A stretch of 64,000 nucleotides of DNA from Pseudoneobacillus sp052180215 (lineage in GTDB: Bacteria > Bacillota > Bacilli > Bacillales > Cytobacillaceae): assembly GCF_052180215.1 (NCBI RefSeq), contig NZ_CP197471.1, forward strand, positions 4,488,001 through 4,552,000. The letters run 5' to 3'. Shown here piece after piece: positions 52,230 to 60,906 of this stretch (positions within the stretch are counted from its first letter, which is position 1; each line of letters begins with the position of its first letter). A program made the position numbers and the translations under genes. The notes beneath the pieces were generated by a model. That model saw only the letters and a program-made list of their open reading frames with translations, was not told the origin of the DNA and did no database searches.

Positions 52230-52858
52230 CACTTTCAACACAATTCCTTACCATGCTTTCAATGGTAGGTATGGGGGTACTATTTGGTACCTCCTTAGAT
52301 ACTTACCAAAGGTTTTTAAATCGCCCCAAAAGAAAACGATGGTTTGTATTTATTAATGATATTCTTTTTTGGTTATCACAAGGATTATCTATCTTTTATA
52401 CTTTATTTCTAGTCAATCAAGGTGAAATAAGGTTTTATATATTTTTAGCATTGTTATGTGGGTTTGCTGCTTATCAAAGTTTGTTTAAGAGGTTTTACTT
52501 ACGATTGCTAGAAACGTTTATTCAATTTTGTATTTCAACCTATCGTTTTGGTGAAAAAACCTTTCTATTGCTTATTTGGAAACCATTGCTTTGGTTATTC
52601 AGTCTAATCATTTCGTTGTTATTTGCCTTATATCGAGGTTCAATAGCCCTTATTCGACTTCTTTTTAACATTGTAAAATGGATTATTATTGTACTTTCTA
52701 AGCCTATTTTTTGGATTTTACTAATTTTTTGGAAACTTATGCCGAAAAAGATTAAAAAATCCGTCGAGAAGTTATATAATAAAATGGCAGGAATTTTTTC
52801 CTTAATAAAGAATTATTTTCAAGGATGGATCCAAAGGTGGAAAAAACCTAAGGAGTAA
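52226..52858 (+). CDS. yabQ: Spore cortex protein YabQ
   Basis: The 210-residue membrane protein has roughly five hydrophobic spans (for example TQFLTMLSMVGMGVLFGTSL near the N-terminus and IIISLLFALYRGSIALIRLLF). In B. subtilis it is required for cortex formation and is produced in the mother cell. The C-terminus is basic (KKIKKSVEKLYNK...). Its ATG overlaps the yabP stop, and divIC starts 11 bp after it. Confidence 0.92.
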   Translation: MTLSTQFLTMLSMVGMGVLFGTSLDTYQRFLNRPKRKRWFVFINDILFWLSQGLSIFYTLFLVNQGEIRFYIFLALLCGFAAYQSLFKRFYLRLLETFIQFCISTYRFGEKTFLLLIWKPLLWLFSLIISLLFALYRGSIALIRLLFNIVKWIIIVLSKPIFWILLIFWKLMPKKIKKSVEKLYNKMAGIFSLIKNYFQGWIQRWKKPKE

Positions 52859-52869
52859 GGAGGTAAAGG

Positions 52870-53256
52870 ATGAGCGCTTCGCGGAATATTACCAAGCTGC
52901 AAACAAAATATGCGATACAACATGAGAATATGGAAATGAATTCGACGAAGAGGCGTAAACTTCTTTATCGTAGACTTACTGTTTTTTCCCTGTTTGCTGG
53001 TTTTGTTGCTTTTTTAATGATTACTACCTATATGACACAACTTTCTGCCTTAGAGGATAAAGTTGCTCAAAAGAAGCAGTTAGAAAAACAGCTTGCAGGC
53101 TTAGAAAAGAAACAGCAAATATTAAAAGAAGATATTGTAAAATTAAATGACGATGAATATATCGCAAAGCTTGCAAGAAAAGAATATTTCTTATCTGAAA
53201 AGAATGAAATTATTTTTAATCTTCCAGAAAATGATGAAGAAAAATCATCAGATTAG
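52870..53256 (+). CDS. divIC: Cell-division protein DivIC (FtsB-like)
   Basis: DivIC is the membrane-anchored FtsB homologue of the divisome, acting with FtsL and DivIB. The 128-residue protein has a basic cytoplasmic N-terminus (about 1-38), one transmembrane span (about 39-58, VFSLFAGFVAFLMITTYM) and an extracytoplasmic coiled coil (about 63-100, LEDKVAQKKQLEKQLAGLEKK). The DDEYIAKLARKEYFLSEKNEIIF end is characteristic. An AAGGAGG precedes the ATG. Confidence 0.96.
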   Translation: MSASRNITKLQTKYAIQHENMEMNSTKRRKLLYRRLTVFSLFAGFVAFLMITTYMTQLSALEDKVAQKKQLEKQLAGLEKKQQILKEDIVKLNDDEYIAKLARKEYFLSEKNEIIFNLPENDEEKSSD

Positions 53257-53264
53257 CTGTCAAG

Positions 53265-53294
53265 TTGACACTTATTTTTTACATTCTGTATAAT
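53265..53294 (+). promoter_or_regulatory. Sigma-A promoter of yabR
   Basis: Consensus -35 TTGACA (53265-53270) and -10 TATAAT (53289-53294) with an 18-bp spacer. Confidence 0.85.
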
Positions 53295-53342
53295 ATAGAG
53301 TAATATTGATTTTTTATATCTCTAAGGAGGAAGTTTCTTTTT

Positions 53343-53816
53343 ATGTCAATCGAAGTAGGCAGCAAGTTACAAGGGAAAGTAACAGGGATTACAAATTTCG
53401 GTGCGTTTGTAGAGTTACCGGAAGGTTCAACTGGTTTAGTTCACATTAGTGAGGTTGCTGATAATTACGTTAAGGATATTAACGAGCATTTAAAAGTTGG
53501 CGACATGGTTGAAGTGAAGGTCATTAATGTGGAAAAGGATGGTAAGATTGGACTATCTATTAAGAAAGCAAAAGATAGACCACAACCGGAAAGATCGGAA
53601 AGACCAGAAAGACCAGAAAGACCTTCATATGGTGGTGGCCATGGTGGCGGTGGGCGTCCACGTCAAGGCAGATCAAATGATCGCCAACAGGGTGGACAAC
53701 GAGAAAACTTCGAATCGAAAATGGCTCGCTTCTTAAAGGATAGTGAAGATCGTTTATCTTCTCTAAAACGCAATACAGAATCAAAACGTGGCGGTAGAGG
53801 AGCTAGACGCGGTTAA
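53343..53816 (+). CDS. yabR: S1-domain RNA-binding protein YabR
   Basis: The 157-residue protein has a single N-terminal S1 OB-fold (about 3-74: VGSKLQGKVTGITNFGAFVEL, LVHISEVADNYVKDI, VGDMVEVKVINVEKDGKIGLSIKKA). It is followed by a low-complexity tail with RPE repeats (RPERPERPSYGGGHGGGG), then a basic end RGGRGARRG. It resembles the S1 domain of polynucleotide phosphorylase. The target RNA is unknown. It has its own consensus promoter and terminator; GGAGG lies 12 nt before the ATG. Confidence 0.92.
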   Translation: MSIEVGSKLQGKVTGITNFGAFVELPEGSTGLVHISEVADNYVKDINEHLKVGDMVEVKVINVEKDGKIGLSIKKAKDRPQPERSERPERPERPSYGGGHGGGGRPRQGRSNDRQQGGQRENFESKMARFLKDSEDRLSSLKRNTESKRGGRGARRG

Positions 53817-53850
53817 CTTGCTGCTTCTTTCATATACAAATTAGGCAGTT

Positions 53851-53885
53851 AAAAACAGGTCTGAGTTCAGACCTGTTTTTATATT
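53851..53885 (+). terminator. Terminator after yabR
   Basis: A near-perfect stem AAAAACAGGTCTGA/TTCAGACCTGTTTTT with a tiny loop. Confidence 0.92.
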
Positions 53886-53913
53886 TATCAAAATTCAATA
53901 GACAAGTTTGAAC

Positions 53914-53953
53914 GAAAAAAAAGAGGAAATCCAAAATGGATTTCCTCTTTTTA
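53914..53953 (-). terminator. Terminator after tRNA-Met
   Basis: The stem AAAAGAGGAAATCCA/TGGATTTCCTCTTTT (3-nt loop) has a T tract on the minus strand and serves the minus-strand tRNA gene. A T tract on the plus side makes it potentially bidirectional. Confidence 0.88.
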
Positions 53954-53958
53954 CGTTA

Positions 53959-54032
53959 TAGCGGCGGAGGGGATCGAACCCCCGACCTTACGGGTATGAA
54001 CCGTACGCTCTAGCCAGCTGAGCTACACCGCC
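53959..54032 (-). tRNA. tRNA-Met, elongator (anticodon CAU)
   Basis: On the minus strand GGCGGTG pairs with CGCCGCT (G1-U72 wobble as in B. subtilis elongator tRNA-Met). The anticodon loop TTCATAC gives CAT, and the T arm GGTTCGATCC is intact. No CCA is encoded after discriminator A. The initiator type would start CGCGGGG and is excluded. Confidence 0.94.
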
Positions 54033-54052
54033 GTAAATAAGACACAAGAACT

Positions 54053-54081
54053 ATAATACATTCGGATAATTGTTATGTCAA
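54053..54081 (-). promoter_or_regulatory. Sigma-A promoter of tRNA-Met
   Basis: On the minus strand consensus -35 TTGACA (54081-54076), a 17-bp spacer and -10 TATTAT (54058-54053). Confidence 0.8.
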
Positions 54082-54246
54082 TATATTTCACAATAATTGT
54101 CGACATTAATTTTCTACTTCGTCAAGATGCAACAAAGGAGAATAACCAATAGAGATACAATCTTAGAAGAATAAAGAGTAATAGTTGCAGTTAGACTTTG
54201 GCAACAAAATGATATTTGTTCCCTTATTGGGTATAAACAAGAAATC

Positions 54247-54312
54247 AGTCGAAGAAAAAGCCTATACTTGTCCTGTATTTTGACAAACTTCTAATTTTTT
54301 GACTTTTATAAT
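54247..54312 (+). promoter_or_regulatory. Spo0A-controlled promoter of spoIIE
   Basis: -35 TTGACA (54280-54285) and -10 TATAAT (54307-54312) are separated by 21 bp, the same abnormally long spacing as the Spo0A-activated spoIIE promoter of B. subtilis. Spo0A-box-like sequences are AGTCGAA (54247-54253) and reverse TTTGACA (54279-54285), overlapping the -35. Confidence 0.75.
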
Positions 54313-54347
54313 AAATGGCAACGATATCAGTTTAAGGAGTGTAGTAA

Positions 54348-56819
54348 ATGGAAAAGGCAGAAAGGAATTTAATTGAACCGATTGGGGATGTAAATTTTGA
54401 TCGTCCTCATTTGGATTTCTCTAAGGGTTTAAAAAAGTTCCAGCTAAAGTTGGAAACCTTTTTTATTAAAAAGGGTTTTCTACTCCTTTTAATAGGCTTT
54501 TTATTAGGACGAGCCTTAATATTAGCGAAGCTTACTCCTTTTAGTCTTCCGTTTTTTGCAGCAGTATATTTTATAAGAAGGGATAAAGCACCTATTGCCT
54601 TAATTGGATTAATCGGAGGGGCTGCAACATTATCATTTATTCAAGCGGGCTATTCATTTTTTACAATCTCATTATTTCTAGTCATTTATAGACTTTTTAG
54701 TAGATGGATAAACAATGAAATAAAGGTATTACCGTTTTTGGTTTTTTCTATTCTACTGGTTGGAAAAATAGCTAAGGCTTTTATTCTTACTAGCCAAGTA
54801 ACTATTTATGATGGTCTTATGGCTGGTGTTGAAGCTAGTTTGGGTTTTATCCTCACCCTTATTTTTCTGCAAAGTATTCCTTTATTAACCATGAATAAAC
54901 GAAAGCAAGCTTTAAAAACAGAAGAGATTGTTTGCTTAATTATTATGTTAGCCTCCGTTATGACAGGAACCATTGGCTGGAAAGTGTATGACCTGTCTAT
55001 TGAACATATCCTTTCACGATACTTAGTTTTAGTATTTTCCTTTGTAGCTGGGGCTACAATGGGTTCCACAGTCGGAGTGGTTACAGGATTAATCTTTAGC
55101 CTTGCGAATATATCGAGCTTTTATCATATGAGTTTATTAGCTTTTTCGGGAGTACTGGGCGGTTTATTAAAAGAAGGGAAAAAAATCGGTGTTTCCCTTG
55201 GCTTGTTTATTTCAACTTTACTCATTGGTATGTATGGCGAAGGCGCAGGAACTTTGTCCATTAGTCTTTTAGAAACAGCTGTTGCGATTCTACTATTTTT
55301 GCTTACGCCACAGGTATTTACTTCAAAGGTAGCTAAATATATTCCGGGAACAACAGAATATGCGGCAGAACAGCAGCAATATATGCGTAAAATGCGAGAT
55401 GTTACAGCTCAAAGGGTTGCTAAGTTTTCTACTGTTTTTGAGGCATTATCCAATAGTTTTTCAAACATTGATGGGAAAGTAGACGAATTGGATTCTGAGA
55501 AGGAATTGGATTATTTTCTTAGTAATGTGACAGAAAAGACGTGCCAAACCTGTTTTAAGAAAGAACAATGTTGGACAAAGAACTTTAATACAACCTATGA
55601 ACAAATGAAAGAAATTATGTATGAAATGGATGAAAATGTAGGAACGGTTTCTTCTAAAACATCACGAAATTGGGAAAAGCATTGTATTCATTCTAAGAAG
55701 GTTATTGCTACTATGCAGCAGGAATTAACCCTTTTCCAGGCAAATCAAAAATTAAAGCGTCAAGTGCAAGAAAGCAGACGTCTTGTTGCTGATCAGTTAC
55801 TAGGTGTTTCTGAAGTAATGGGAGATTTCGCAAAGGAGATTCAAAGAGAAAGAGAAACCCACCATAAACAAGAGGATCAAATATTAGAAGCATTGCAGGA
55901 ATTTGGTATTCATATTGAAAACGTTGAAATTTACAGTTTGGACCAAGGAAATGTAGATATTGATATGACCATTCCATATTGCGGGGGGCATGGGGAGTGT
56001 GAAAAATTAATAGCGCCAATGTTATCGGACATTTTAGGTGAAACCATCGTGGTAAATTCAGAGGAATGTTCAACCTATCCAAATGGATTCTGTCACGTTA
56101 CGTTCCGCTCTGCTAAAGCGTATGCTGTGGATACCGGTGTGGCCCATGCTGCCAAGGATGGCGGTTTAGTATCTGGTGATAGCTATTCGATGATTGAGCT
56201 TGGCTGTGGAAAATTAGCCATCGCCATCAGTGATGGAATGGGGAATGGGGAAAGAGCTCATTATGAAAGTCAGGAAACTCTTCAGCTTTTACAAAAGATT
56301 TTACAATCAGGAATTGAAGAAAAGGTTGCCATAAAATCTGTCAACTCTGTTCTTTCTTTACGCACAACCGATGAAATCTTCTCTACACTAGATTTGGCTA
56401 TGCTAGATCTACAGAATGCGACGGCAAAATTTTTAAAGATTGGCTCTACTCCAAGCTTTATAAAAAGGGCTGGAAAAGTAACGAAGATCCAAGCTAGTAA
56501 TTTACCAATGGGCATCATCCAAGAATTTGAAGTGGATGTAGTTAGTGAACAATTAAAAGCTGGTGATCTACTTATTATGATGAGTGATGGTGTATTTGAA
56601 GGGCCGAAGCATGTTGAGAACTTTGATTTATGGATGAAACGAAAAATTACAGAAATCCAAACAAATGATCCACAAGAGATAGCAGACCTTATTATGGAGG
56701 AGGTTATCCGTTCTCGTGCCGGTTCGATTGAAGATGATATGACCGTTATGGTGGCGAAAATCAAACACAATACACCAAAATGGGCGACTATCCCGGTACA
56801 AAAGCGTAAGAAAGCATAA
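54348..56819 (+). CDS. spoIIE: Stage II sporulation phosphatase SpoIIE
   Basis: SpoIIE dephosphorylates SpoIIAA-P to release sigma-F in the forespore and helps build the polar septum with FtsZ. The 823-residue protein has an N-terminal membrane region with about ten spans (about 45-325). A regulatory/FtsZ-interaction middle part follows (about 330-585, with CQTCFKKEQCW cysteines), then a C-terminal PP2C-type phosphatase (about 590-805). The metal-binding ISDGMGNGERAHYES is intact, as are LDLAMLDL and MMSDGVFEG. It is read from the Spo0A-type promoter upstream. Confidence 0.97.
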   Translation: MEKAERNLIEPIGDVNFDRPHLDFSKGLKKFQLKLETFFIKKGFLLLLIGFLLGRALILAKLTPFSLPFFAAVYFIRRDKAPIALIGLIGGAATLSFIQAGYSFFTISLFLVIYRLFSRWINNEIKVLPFLVFSILLVGKIAKAFILTSQVTIYDGLMAGVEASLGFILTLIFLQSIPLLTMNKRKQALKTEEIVCLIIMLASVMTGTIGWKVYDLSIEHILSRYLVLVFSFVAGATMGSTVGVVTGLIFSLANISSFYHMSLLAFSGVLGGLLKEGKKIGVSLGLFISTLLIGMYGEGAGTLSISLLETAVAILLFLLTPQVFTSKVAKYIPGTTEYAAEQQQYMRKMRDVTAQRVAKFSTVFEALSNSFSNIDGKVDELDSEKELDYFLSNVTEKTCQTCFKKEQCWTKNFNTTYEQMKEIMYEMDENVGTVSSKTSRNWEKHCIHSKKVIATMQQELTLFQANQKLKRQVQESRRLVADQLLGVSEVMGDFAKEIQRERETHHKQEDQILEALQEFGIHIENVEIYSLDQGNVDIDMTIPYCGGHGECEKLIAPMLSDILGETIVVNSEECSTYPNGFCHVTFRSAKAYAVDTGVAHAAKDGGLVSGDSYSMIELGCGKLAIAISDGMGNGERAHYESQETLQLLQKILQSGIEEKVAIKSVNSVLSLRTTDEIFSTLDLAMLDLQNATAKFLKIGSTPSFIKRAGKVTKIQASNLPMGIIQEFEVDVVSEQLKAGDLLIMMSDGVFEGPKHVENFDLWMKRKITEIQTNDPQEIADLIMEEVIRSRAGSIEDDMTVMVAKIKHNTPKWATIPVQKRKKA

Positions 56820-56914
56820 CCTTTTAATGTAACCAACTTCTTGATTATTCATGTATAAATACCTAAATTCCCGTCGAAAATGGTAATAATTCTACCATGG
56901 AGGGGAGTTATGAT

Positions 56915-57652
56915 ATGAATACAGGTAAAATCAAACAGATATTATTAATAACAGATGGATGTTCAAATTCGGGGGAAGACCCTATTGCTATGGCGGCACT
57001 TGCTAAAGAACAAGGAATAACCGTCAATGTCATTGGGGTTGTGGATCAAGATGTAATTGATGAAAAAGGGATGAATGAAATAGAAGGAATTGCTTTATCT
57101 GGCGGTGGAGTAAGCCAAGTGGTTTACACACAGCAACTCTCGCAAACCGTACAAATGGTTACTAGAAAAGCAATGACCCAAACTATCCACGGTGTTGTAA
57201 ACCGTGAGCTGCAGCAAATTTTAGGTTCCTCAAAAACGGTTGAAGATTTACCGCCTGAAAAAAGAGGAGAGGTAATGGAAGTGGTGGATGAATTAGGGGA
57301 AACGGTCGATTTAGATGTATTAGTACTGGTTGATACAAGCGCCAGTATGAAGCATAAATTACCTACTGTAAAAGATGCCTTACTAGATTTATCACTAAGT
57401 TTAAATGCTCGGTCAGGTGAAAATAGATTTTCCGTCTTTGTATTTCCCGGGAAAAAGAATGATGTCGAAAAATTGTTAGACTGGACTCCAAAGCTTGAAG
57501 TATTGACTAGTATTTTTCCAAAATTAACAACTGGAGGTATTACTCCTACAGGTCCAGCTATTCGTGAAGCCTTATCTTCCTTTAAGAAAAAACGTTCATT
57601 AAGGAGTTTGTTATCCCGTGATGATGAATCATTCTTTGAAGAATCAGTGTAA
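56915..57652 (+). CDS. yabS: VWA-domain protein YabS
   Basis: The 245-residue protein has an N-terminal VWA-like part (QILLITDGCSNSGEDPIAMAALAK) and a MIDAS-like motif DTSASMKHKLPTVKDALLDLS near residues 144-164. It is encoded just upstream of and overlapping the kinase yabT, as in B. subtilis; its role in sporulation is not established. ATG 56915 follows GGAGGGGAG (56899-56907); the ATG at 56897 overlaps that ribosome binding site. Confidence 0.92.
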   Translation: MNTGKIKQILLITDGCSNSGEDPIAMAALAKEQGITVNVIGVVDQDVIDEKGMNEIEGIALSGGGVSQVVYTQQLSQTVQMVTRKAMTQTIHGVVNRELQQILGSSKTVEDLPPEKRGEVMEVVDELGETVDLDVLVLVDTSASMKHKLPTVKDALLDLSLSLNARSGENRFSVFVFPGKKNDVEKLLDWTPKLEVLTSIFPKLTTGGITPTGPAIREALSSFKKKRSLRSLLSRDDESFFEESV

Positions 57653-58619
57653 ACTGGATATTGGAACGGTCATTAAGGGTAAATGGCATCAAAATCAGTA
57701 CACGATTGTCAAGGAGTTAGGGTTTGGGGCAAATGGAATCGTTTATTTGGCCAAAAGTAAAGGTCAGTATGTAGCATTAAAAATGAGTGATAACGGGATG
57801 TCCATTACCTCAGAGGTTAACGTATTAAAATCCTTTGCAAAGGTCCAAGGGTCTACCCTCGGACCTTCTTTACTTGATGTAGATGACTGGGTAAGAAGAA
57901 CAGGTATGGTTTCCTTCTATGTCATGGAATATATTCACGGATTAAATTTTTTGGAATTTATTGAACAAAAAGGTAAGTCTTGGGTTCCGATTTTAGTATT
58001 ACAGTTATTAACCGATTTAGAAAGACTTCATGAAAATGGTTGGGTATTTGGAGATCTTAAACCTGAAAATTTAATTGTTCAAGGTCCCCCTCCAAAGATT
58101 AGATGTATTGATGTAGGTGGTACGACAATTCAAGGTAGAGCAATCAAGGAATTTACGGAGTTTTATGATAGAGGTTATTGGGGTTTAGGCTCGAGAAAAG
58201 CAGACTATAAATATGACTTATTTGCAGTAGGGATGATTTTCATAAATACTGCTTATCCTAAAAGATTTAATAAAACAGTTGGCGGAGTTCATCAACTATC
58301 GCAAATGATAAAGGCAAAACCGGAGCTTGCTAAATATGAAAACTTCATTCTTTATGCCTTAAATGGACATTTTAATAGTGCAAAAGATATGCGGAAACAT
58401 TTGTTAAATATTGTAAATGATAGTCCATCTTCATCATCAACCAAAAAAACGGTTCAAACACAATCGACCAGAATGCAGAAAACACAGAGCATAAAAAATT
58501 CTAGTTCGCGCCAAGTAAATAAACAAAACAAGAAACATCATGGTTTTCTAGAAACCTTCTTAATTATATTTATCGTTACTTTACTTTATATTTTCTATAT
58601 CCTAGGACAATTAATTTAA
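57621..58619 (+). CDS. yabT: Hanks-type Ser/Thr protein kinase YabT
   Basis: YabT is a DNA-binding serine/threonine kinase that, in B. subtilis, phosphorylates RecA and affects sporulation. The 332-residue protein has the kinase core (about 10-230) with the glycine loop LGFGANGIVYLAKS, the invariant Lys in YVALKMS and HRD-like catalytic FGDLKPENLI. The metal-binding DFG is replaced by IDVGGTTIQG. A basic S/T/Q-rich linker follows, then a C-terminal membrane anchor (about 308-330, FLIIFIVTLLYIFYILGQLI). ATG 57621 is chosen; it overlaps the end of yabS by 32 bp. GTG 57618 is possible. Confidence 0.92.
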   Translation: MMNHSLKNQCKLDIGTVIKGKWHQNQYTIVKELGFGANGIVYLAKSKGQYVALKMSDNGMSITSEVNVLKSFAKVQGSTLGPSLLDVDDWVRRTGMVSFYVMEYIHGLNFLEFIEQKGKSWVPILVLQLLTDLERLHENGWVFGDLKPENLIVQGPPPKIRCIDVGGTTIQGRAIKEFTEFYDRGYWGLGSRKADYKYDLFAVGMIFINTAYPKRFNKTVGGVHQLSQMIKAKPELAKYENFILYALNGHFNSAKDMRKHLLNIVNDSPSSSSTKKTVQTQSTRMQKTQSIKNSSSRQVNKQNKKHHGFLETFLIIFIVTLLYIFYILGQLI

Positions 58620-58624
58620 AATAA

Positions 58625-58655
58625 TTGAAACCTTTTTATTTTTAATCCGTATAAT
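58625..58655 (+). promoter_or_regulatory. Candidate promoter of tilS
   Basis: -35 TTGAAA (58625-58630) and -10 TATAAT (58650-58655) with a long 19-bp spacer, just after yabT. Confidence 0.45.
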
Positions 58656-58790
58656 AATTTGCTCGTTGGGGCTCAATGAAAAGGTATCTCTTTTTTCCGG
58701 AATTAGTCGTATGAAGCGCTTAGTTCTTTGGAGGAATGATGTGAAAAATGTTATTCTTATGAAGAAAATCAAAAACAAGGAAGAATTGAT

Positions 58791-60179
58791 ATGTTCGAAC
58801 AAAAGGTAGAAGCATTTCTTAACCATCATTCTTTATCCTTATATGGAAAAAAAGTAGTTGTTGGGGTTTCCGGCGGACCAGATTCTTTAGGGTTACTTTA
58901 CTTCTTATGGAGAAAACGAGAACAATGGGACCTGACAATTACAGCAGCACATGTGGATCATATGTTTCGGGGTGAACAATCTTATCAAGAAGCAATCTTT
59001 GTCAAAGAGTTTTGTGAAGAATTGAACGTTAATTATGAATGGGTTCAAATCAATGTGGAAGAATATATGAAATCATCAGGTAAAAGTGTACAAGTAGGAG
59101 CAAGGGAATGTCGTTATCAGTTTTTTTCTGACATGATGGGAAAATATCAAGCCGATTATCTAATACTTGGCCACCATGGGGATGATCAGATTGAAACAAT
59201 GCTTATGAGAATGACTCGAGGAAGTACTGGTAAAGCTAGAGCTGGAATTGCTTTTAAAAGAACCTTTCAAAGTGGCGAGATTATTCGCCCGTTTTTGGCC
59301 GTAAATAAACAGGAAATTGAGGATTATTGTAAGGAACATCAGTTGGACCCTAGAAGGGACCCAAGTAATGAAAAACCTTATTATAGTCGTAATCGATTTC
59401 GATTAGAGGTAGTCCCTTTTTTAAAGAAAGAAAATCCAGCTGTCCATGAACAGTTTCAAAGGATGAGTGAGGAACTTTATCAGGATGAAAGCTTTCTGGA
59501 GGAATTAACAGCTGAAAGAATGAATACAGTTATTGAAAGTAGAAATGAAGCTGAACTCACGATAAATATCGAAAAGTTTCTTGCGATGCCAATGCCTTTA
59601 CAAAGAAGAGGGATTCAACTAATATTAAACTATCTTTATAAGGTAAGACCTTCGTCTTTAGCGGCTATACATATTGATTTAATTATTGACTTAATAAAGA
59701 ATCCTCATCCATCTGGCAATCTTGATTTCCCAGAAGGTCTTCACATCCTCCGCTCTTATCAGAAATGTCATTTTCAATTTGAACAAAAGGAAATAACACC
59801 TTACTTGTTTGAATTAGAAAGACCTGAAGTAATTAAATTACCAAATGGTAATACGTTTACTTTTAAGTATGTAGAGGGTAAGGAAGAGAACACGGGTCTA
59901 AATACCATGTTATTAAATCCCCAAAACATTGTTTTTCCTATTATCGTACGTACAAGAAAAAAAGGGGATCGGATACAACCAAAAGGTATGAGTGGAACAA
60001 AAAAGATAAAAGATATATTTATTGAACAAAAAATTCCACTGTCATCCCGTGCGGAATGGCCTATTATTACAGATGGAAATGGAACCATTCTGTGGATTCC
60101 TGAATTAAAGAAGTCAAAAGATGAAGCAAGTGAGGAAGCTTTAGATCACTATCTACTTTTAACCTATCATAAGCAATGA
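58791..60179 (+). CDS. tilS: tRNA(Ile)-lysidine synthetase
   Basis: TilS adds lysine to C34 of tRNA-Ile(CAU) so that it reads AUA. The 462-residue protein has the PP-loop ATPase motif VVGVSGGPDSLGLLYFL (about 24-40). The LGHHGDDQIETMLMRMTRGS segment and the C-terminal TilS domains (PKGMSGTKKIKDIFIEQKIP near 400-419) follow. The tilS-hpt-ftsH cluster order is conserved and essential in Bacillus. A weak AAGGAAG precedes the ATG. Confidence 0.96.
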   Translation: MFEQKVEAFLNHHSLSLYGKKVVVGVSGGPDSLGLLYFLWRKREQWDLTITAAHVDHMFRGEQSYQEAIFVKEFCEELNVNYEWVQINVEEYMKSSGKSVQVGARECRYQFFSDMMGKYQADYLILGHHGDDQIETMLMRMTRGSTGKARAGIAFKRTFQSGEIIRPFLAVNKQEIEDYCKEHQLDPRRDPSNEKPYYSRNRFRLEVVPFLKKENPAVHEQFQRMSEELYQDESFLEELTAERMNTVIESRNEAELTINIEKFLAMPMPLQRRGIQLILNYLYKVRPSSLAAIHIDLIIDLIKNPHPSGNLDFPEGLHILRSYQKCHFQFEQKEITPYLFELERPEVIKLPNGNTFTFKYVEGKEENTGLNTMLLNPQNIVFPIIVRTRKKGDRIQPKGMSGTKKIKDIFIEQKIPLSSRAEWPIITDGNGTILWIPELKKSKDEASEEALDHYLLLTYHKQ

Positions 60180-60201
60180 TTCTTCTAGGAGGCAATGAAC
60201 G

Positions 60202-60750
60202 ATGATGCAAAAGGATATAGAAAAAATACTCTTTTCTGAAGAGGAAATCCAACAAAAAACAAAGGAATTAGCAAAGCAGTTAACAGAGGATTATCATGAC
60301 CGCTTTCCTTTGGCAATTGGAGTTTTAAAGGGTGCAATGCCTTTTATGGGCGATCTTTTAAAGAGAATGGATACGTATTTAGAAATGGACTTTATGGATG
60401 TTTCTAGTTATGGTAATTCAACGGTCTCTTCTGGAGAGGTAAAAATATTAAAGGATTTGGATACATCAGTAGAAGGAAGAGATCTTTTAATCATCGAAGA
60501 TATTATTGACAGTGGATTAACGTTAAGTTACCTAGTTGAACTTTTCCGTTATCGTAAAGCTAAATCCATTAAAATTGTTACACTTTTAGATAAACCAACT
60601 GGACGTAAAGCAGATATTGAAGCTGACTATGTTGGTTTCATCGTCCCAGATGAATTCGTGGTAGGATATGGGTTGGATTATGCCGAAAAATATAGAAATC
60701 TTCCATACATCGGCGTATTAAAACCAGAAGTTTACACAAAAAGTGAGTAA
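60202..60750 (+). CDS. hpt: Hypoxanthine-guanine phosphoribosyltransferase
   Basis: Hpt salvages hypoxanthine and guanine with PRPP. The 182-residue protein has the PRPP loop DLLIIEDIIDSGLTLSYL (about 95-112) and the DFMDVSSYGNSTVSSGEVK flexible loop. The base-contacting VGFIVPDEFVVGYGLDYAEKYRNLPYIG near the C-terminus is intact. ATG 60202 follows AGGAGG (60187-60192); ATG 60205 cannot be excluded. It lies between tilS and ftsH. Confidence 0.96.
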   Translation: MMQKDIEKILFSEEEIQQKTKELAKQLTEDYHDRFPLAIGVLKGAMPFMGDLLKRMDTYLEMDFMDVSSYGNSTVSSGEVKILKDLDTSVEGRDLLIIEDIIDSGLTLSYLVELFRYRKAKSIKIVTLLDKPTGRKADIEADYVGFIVPDEFVVGYGLDYAEKYRNLPYIGVLKPEVYTKSE

Positions 60751-60906
60751 AAAAGAATAAAACTTTTTTCTTAAAGGTATATATAGAAAAAAGAAAAGAC
60801 ACATTTTTATTTCAAAATGAAGGACAAATAGGTTAATTTCTTGAATTACCATGATTTACTATGATAACATTTAGTATAGTTTGTTTACCGTGGGAGGAGG
60901 CAAGGG

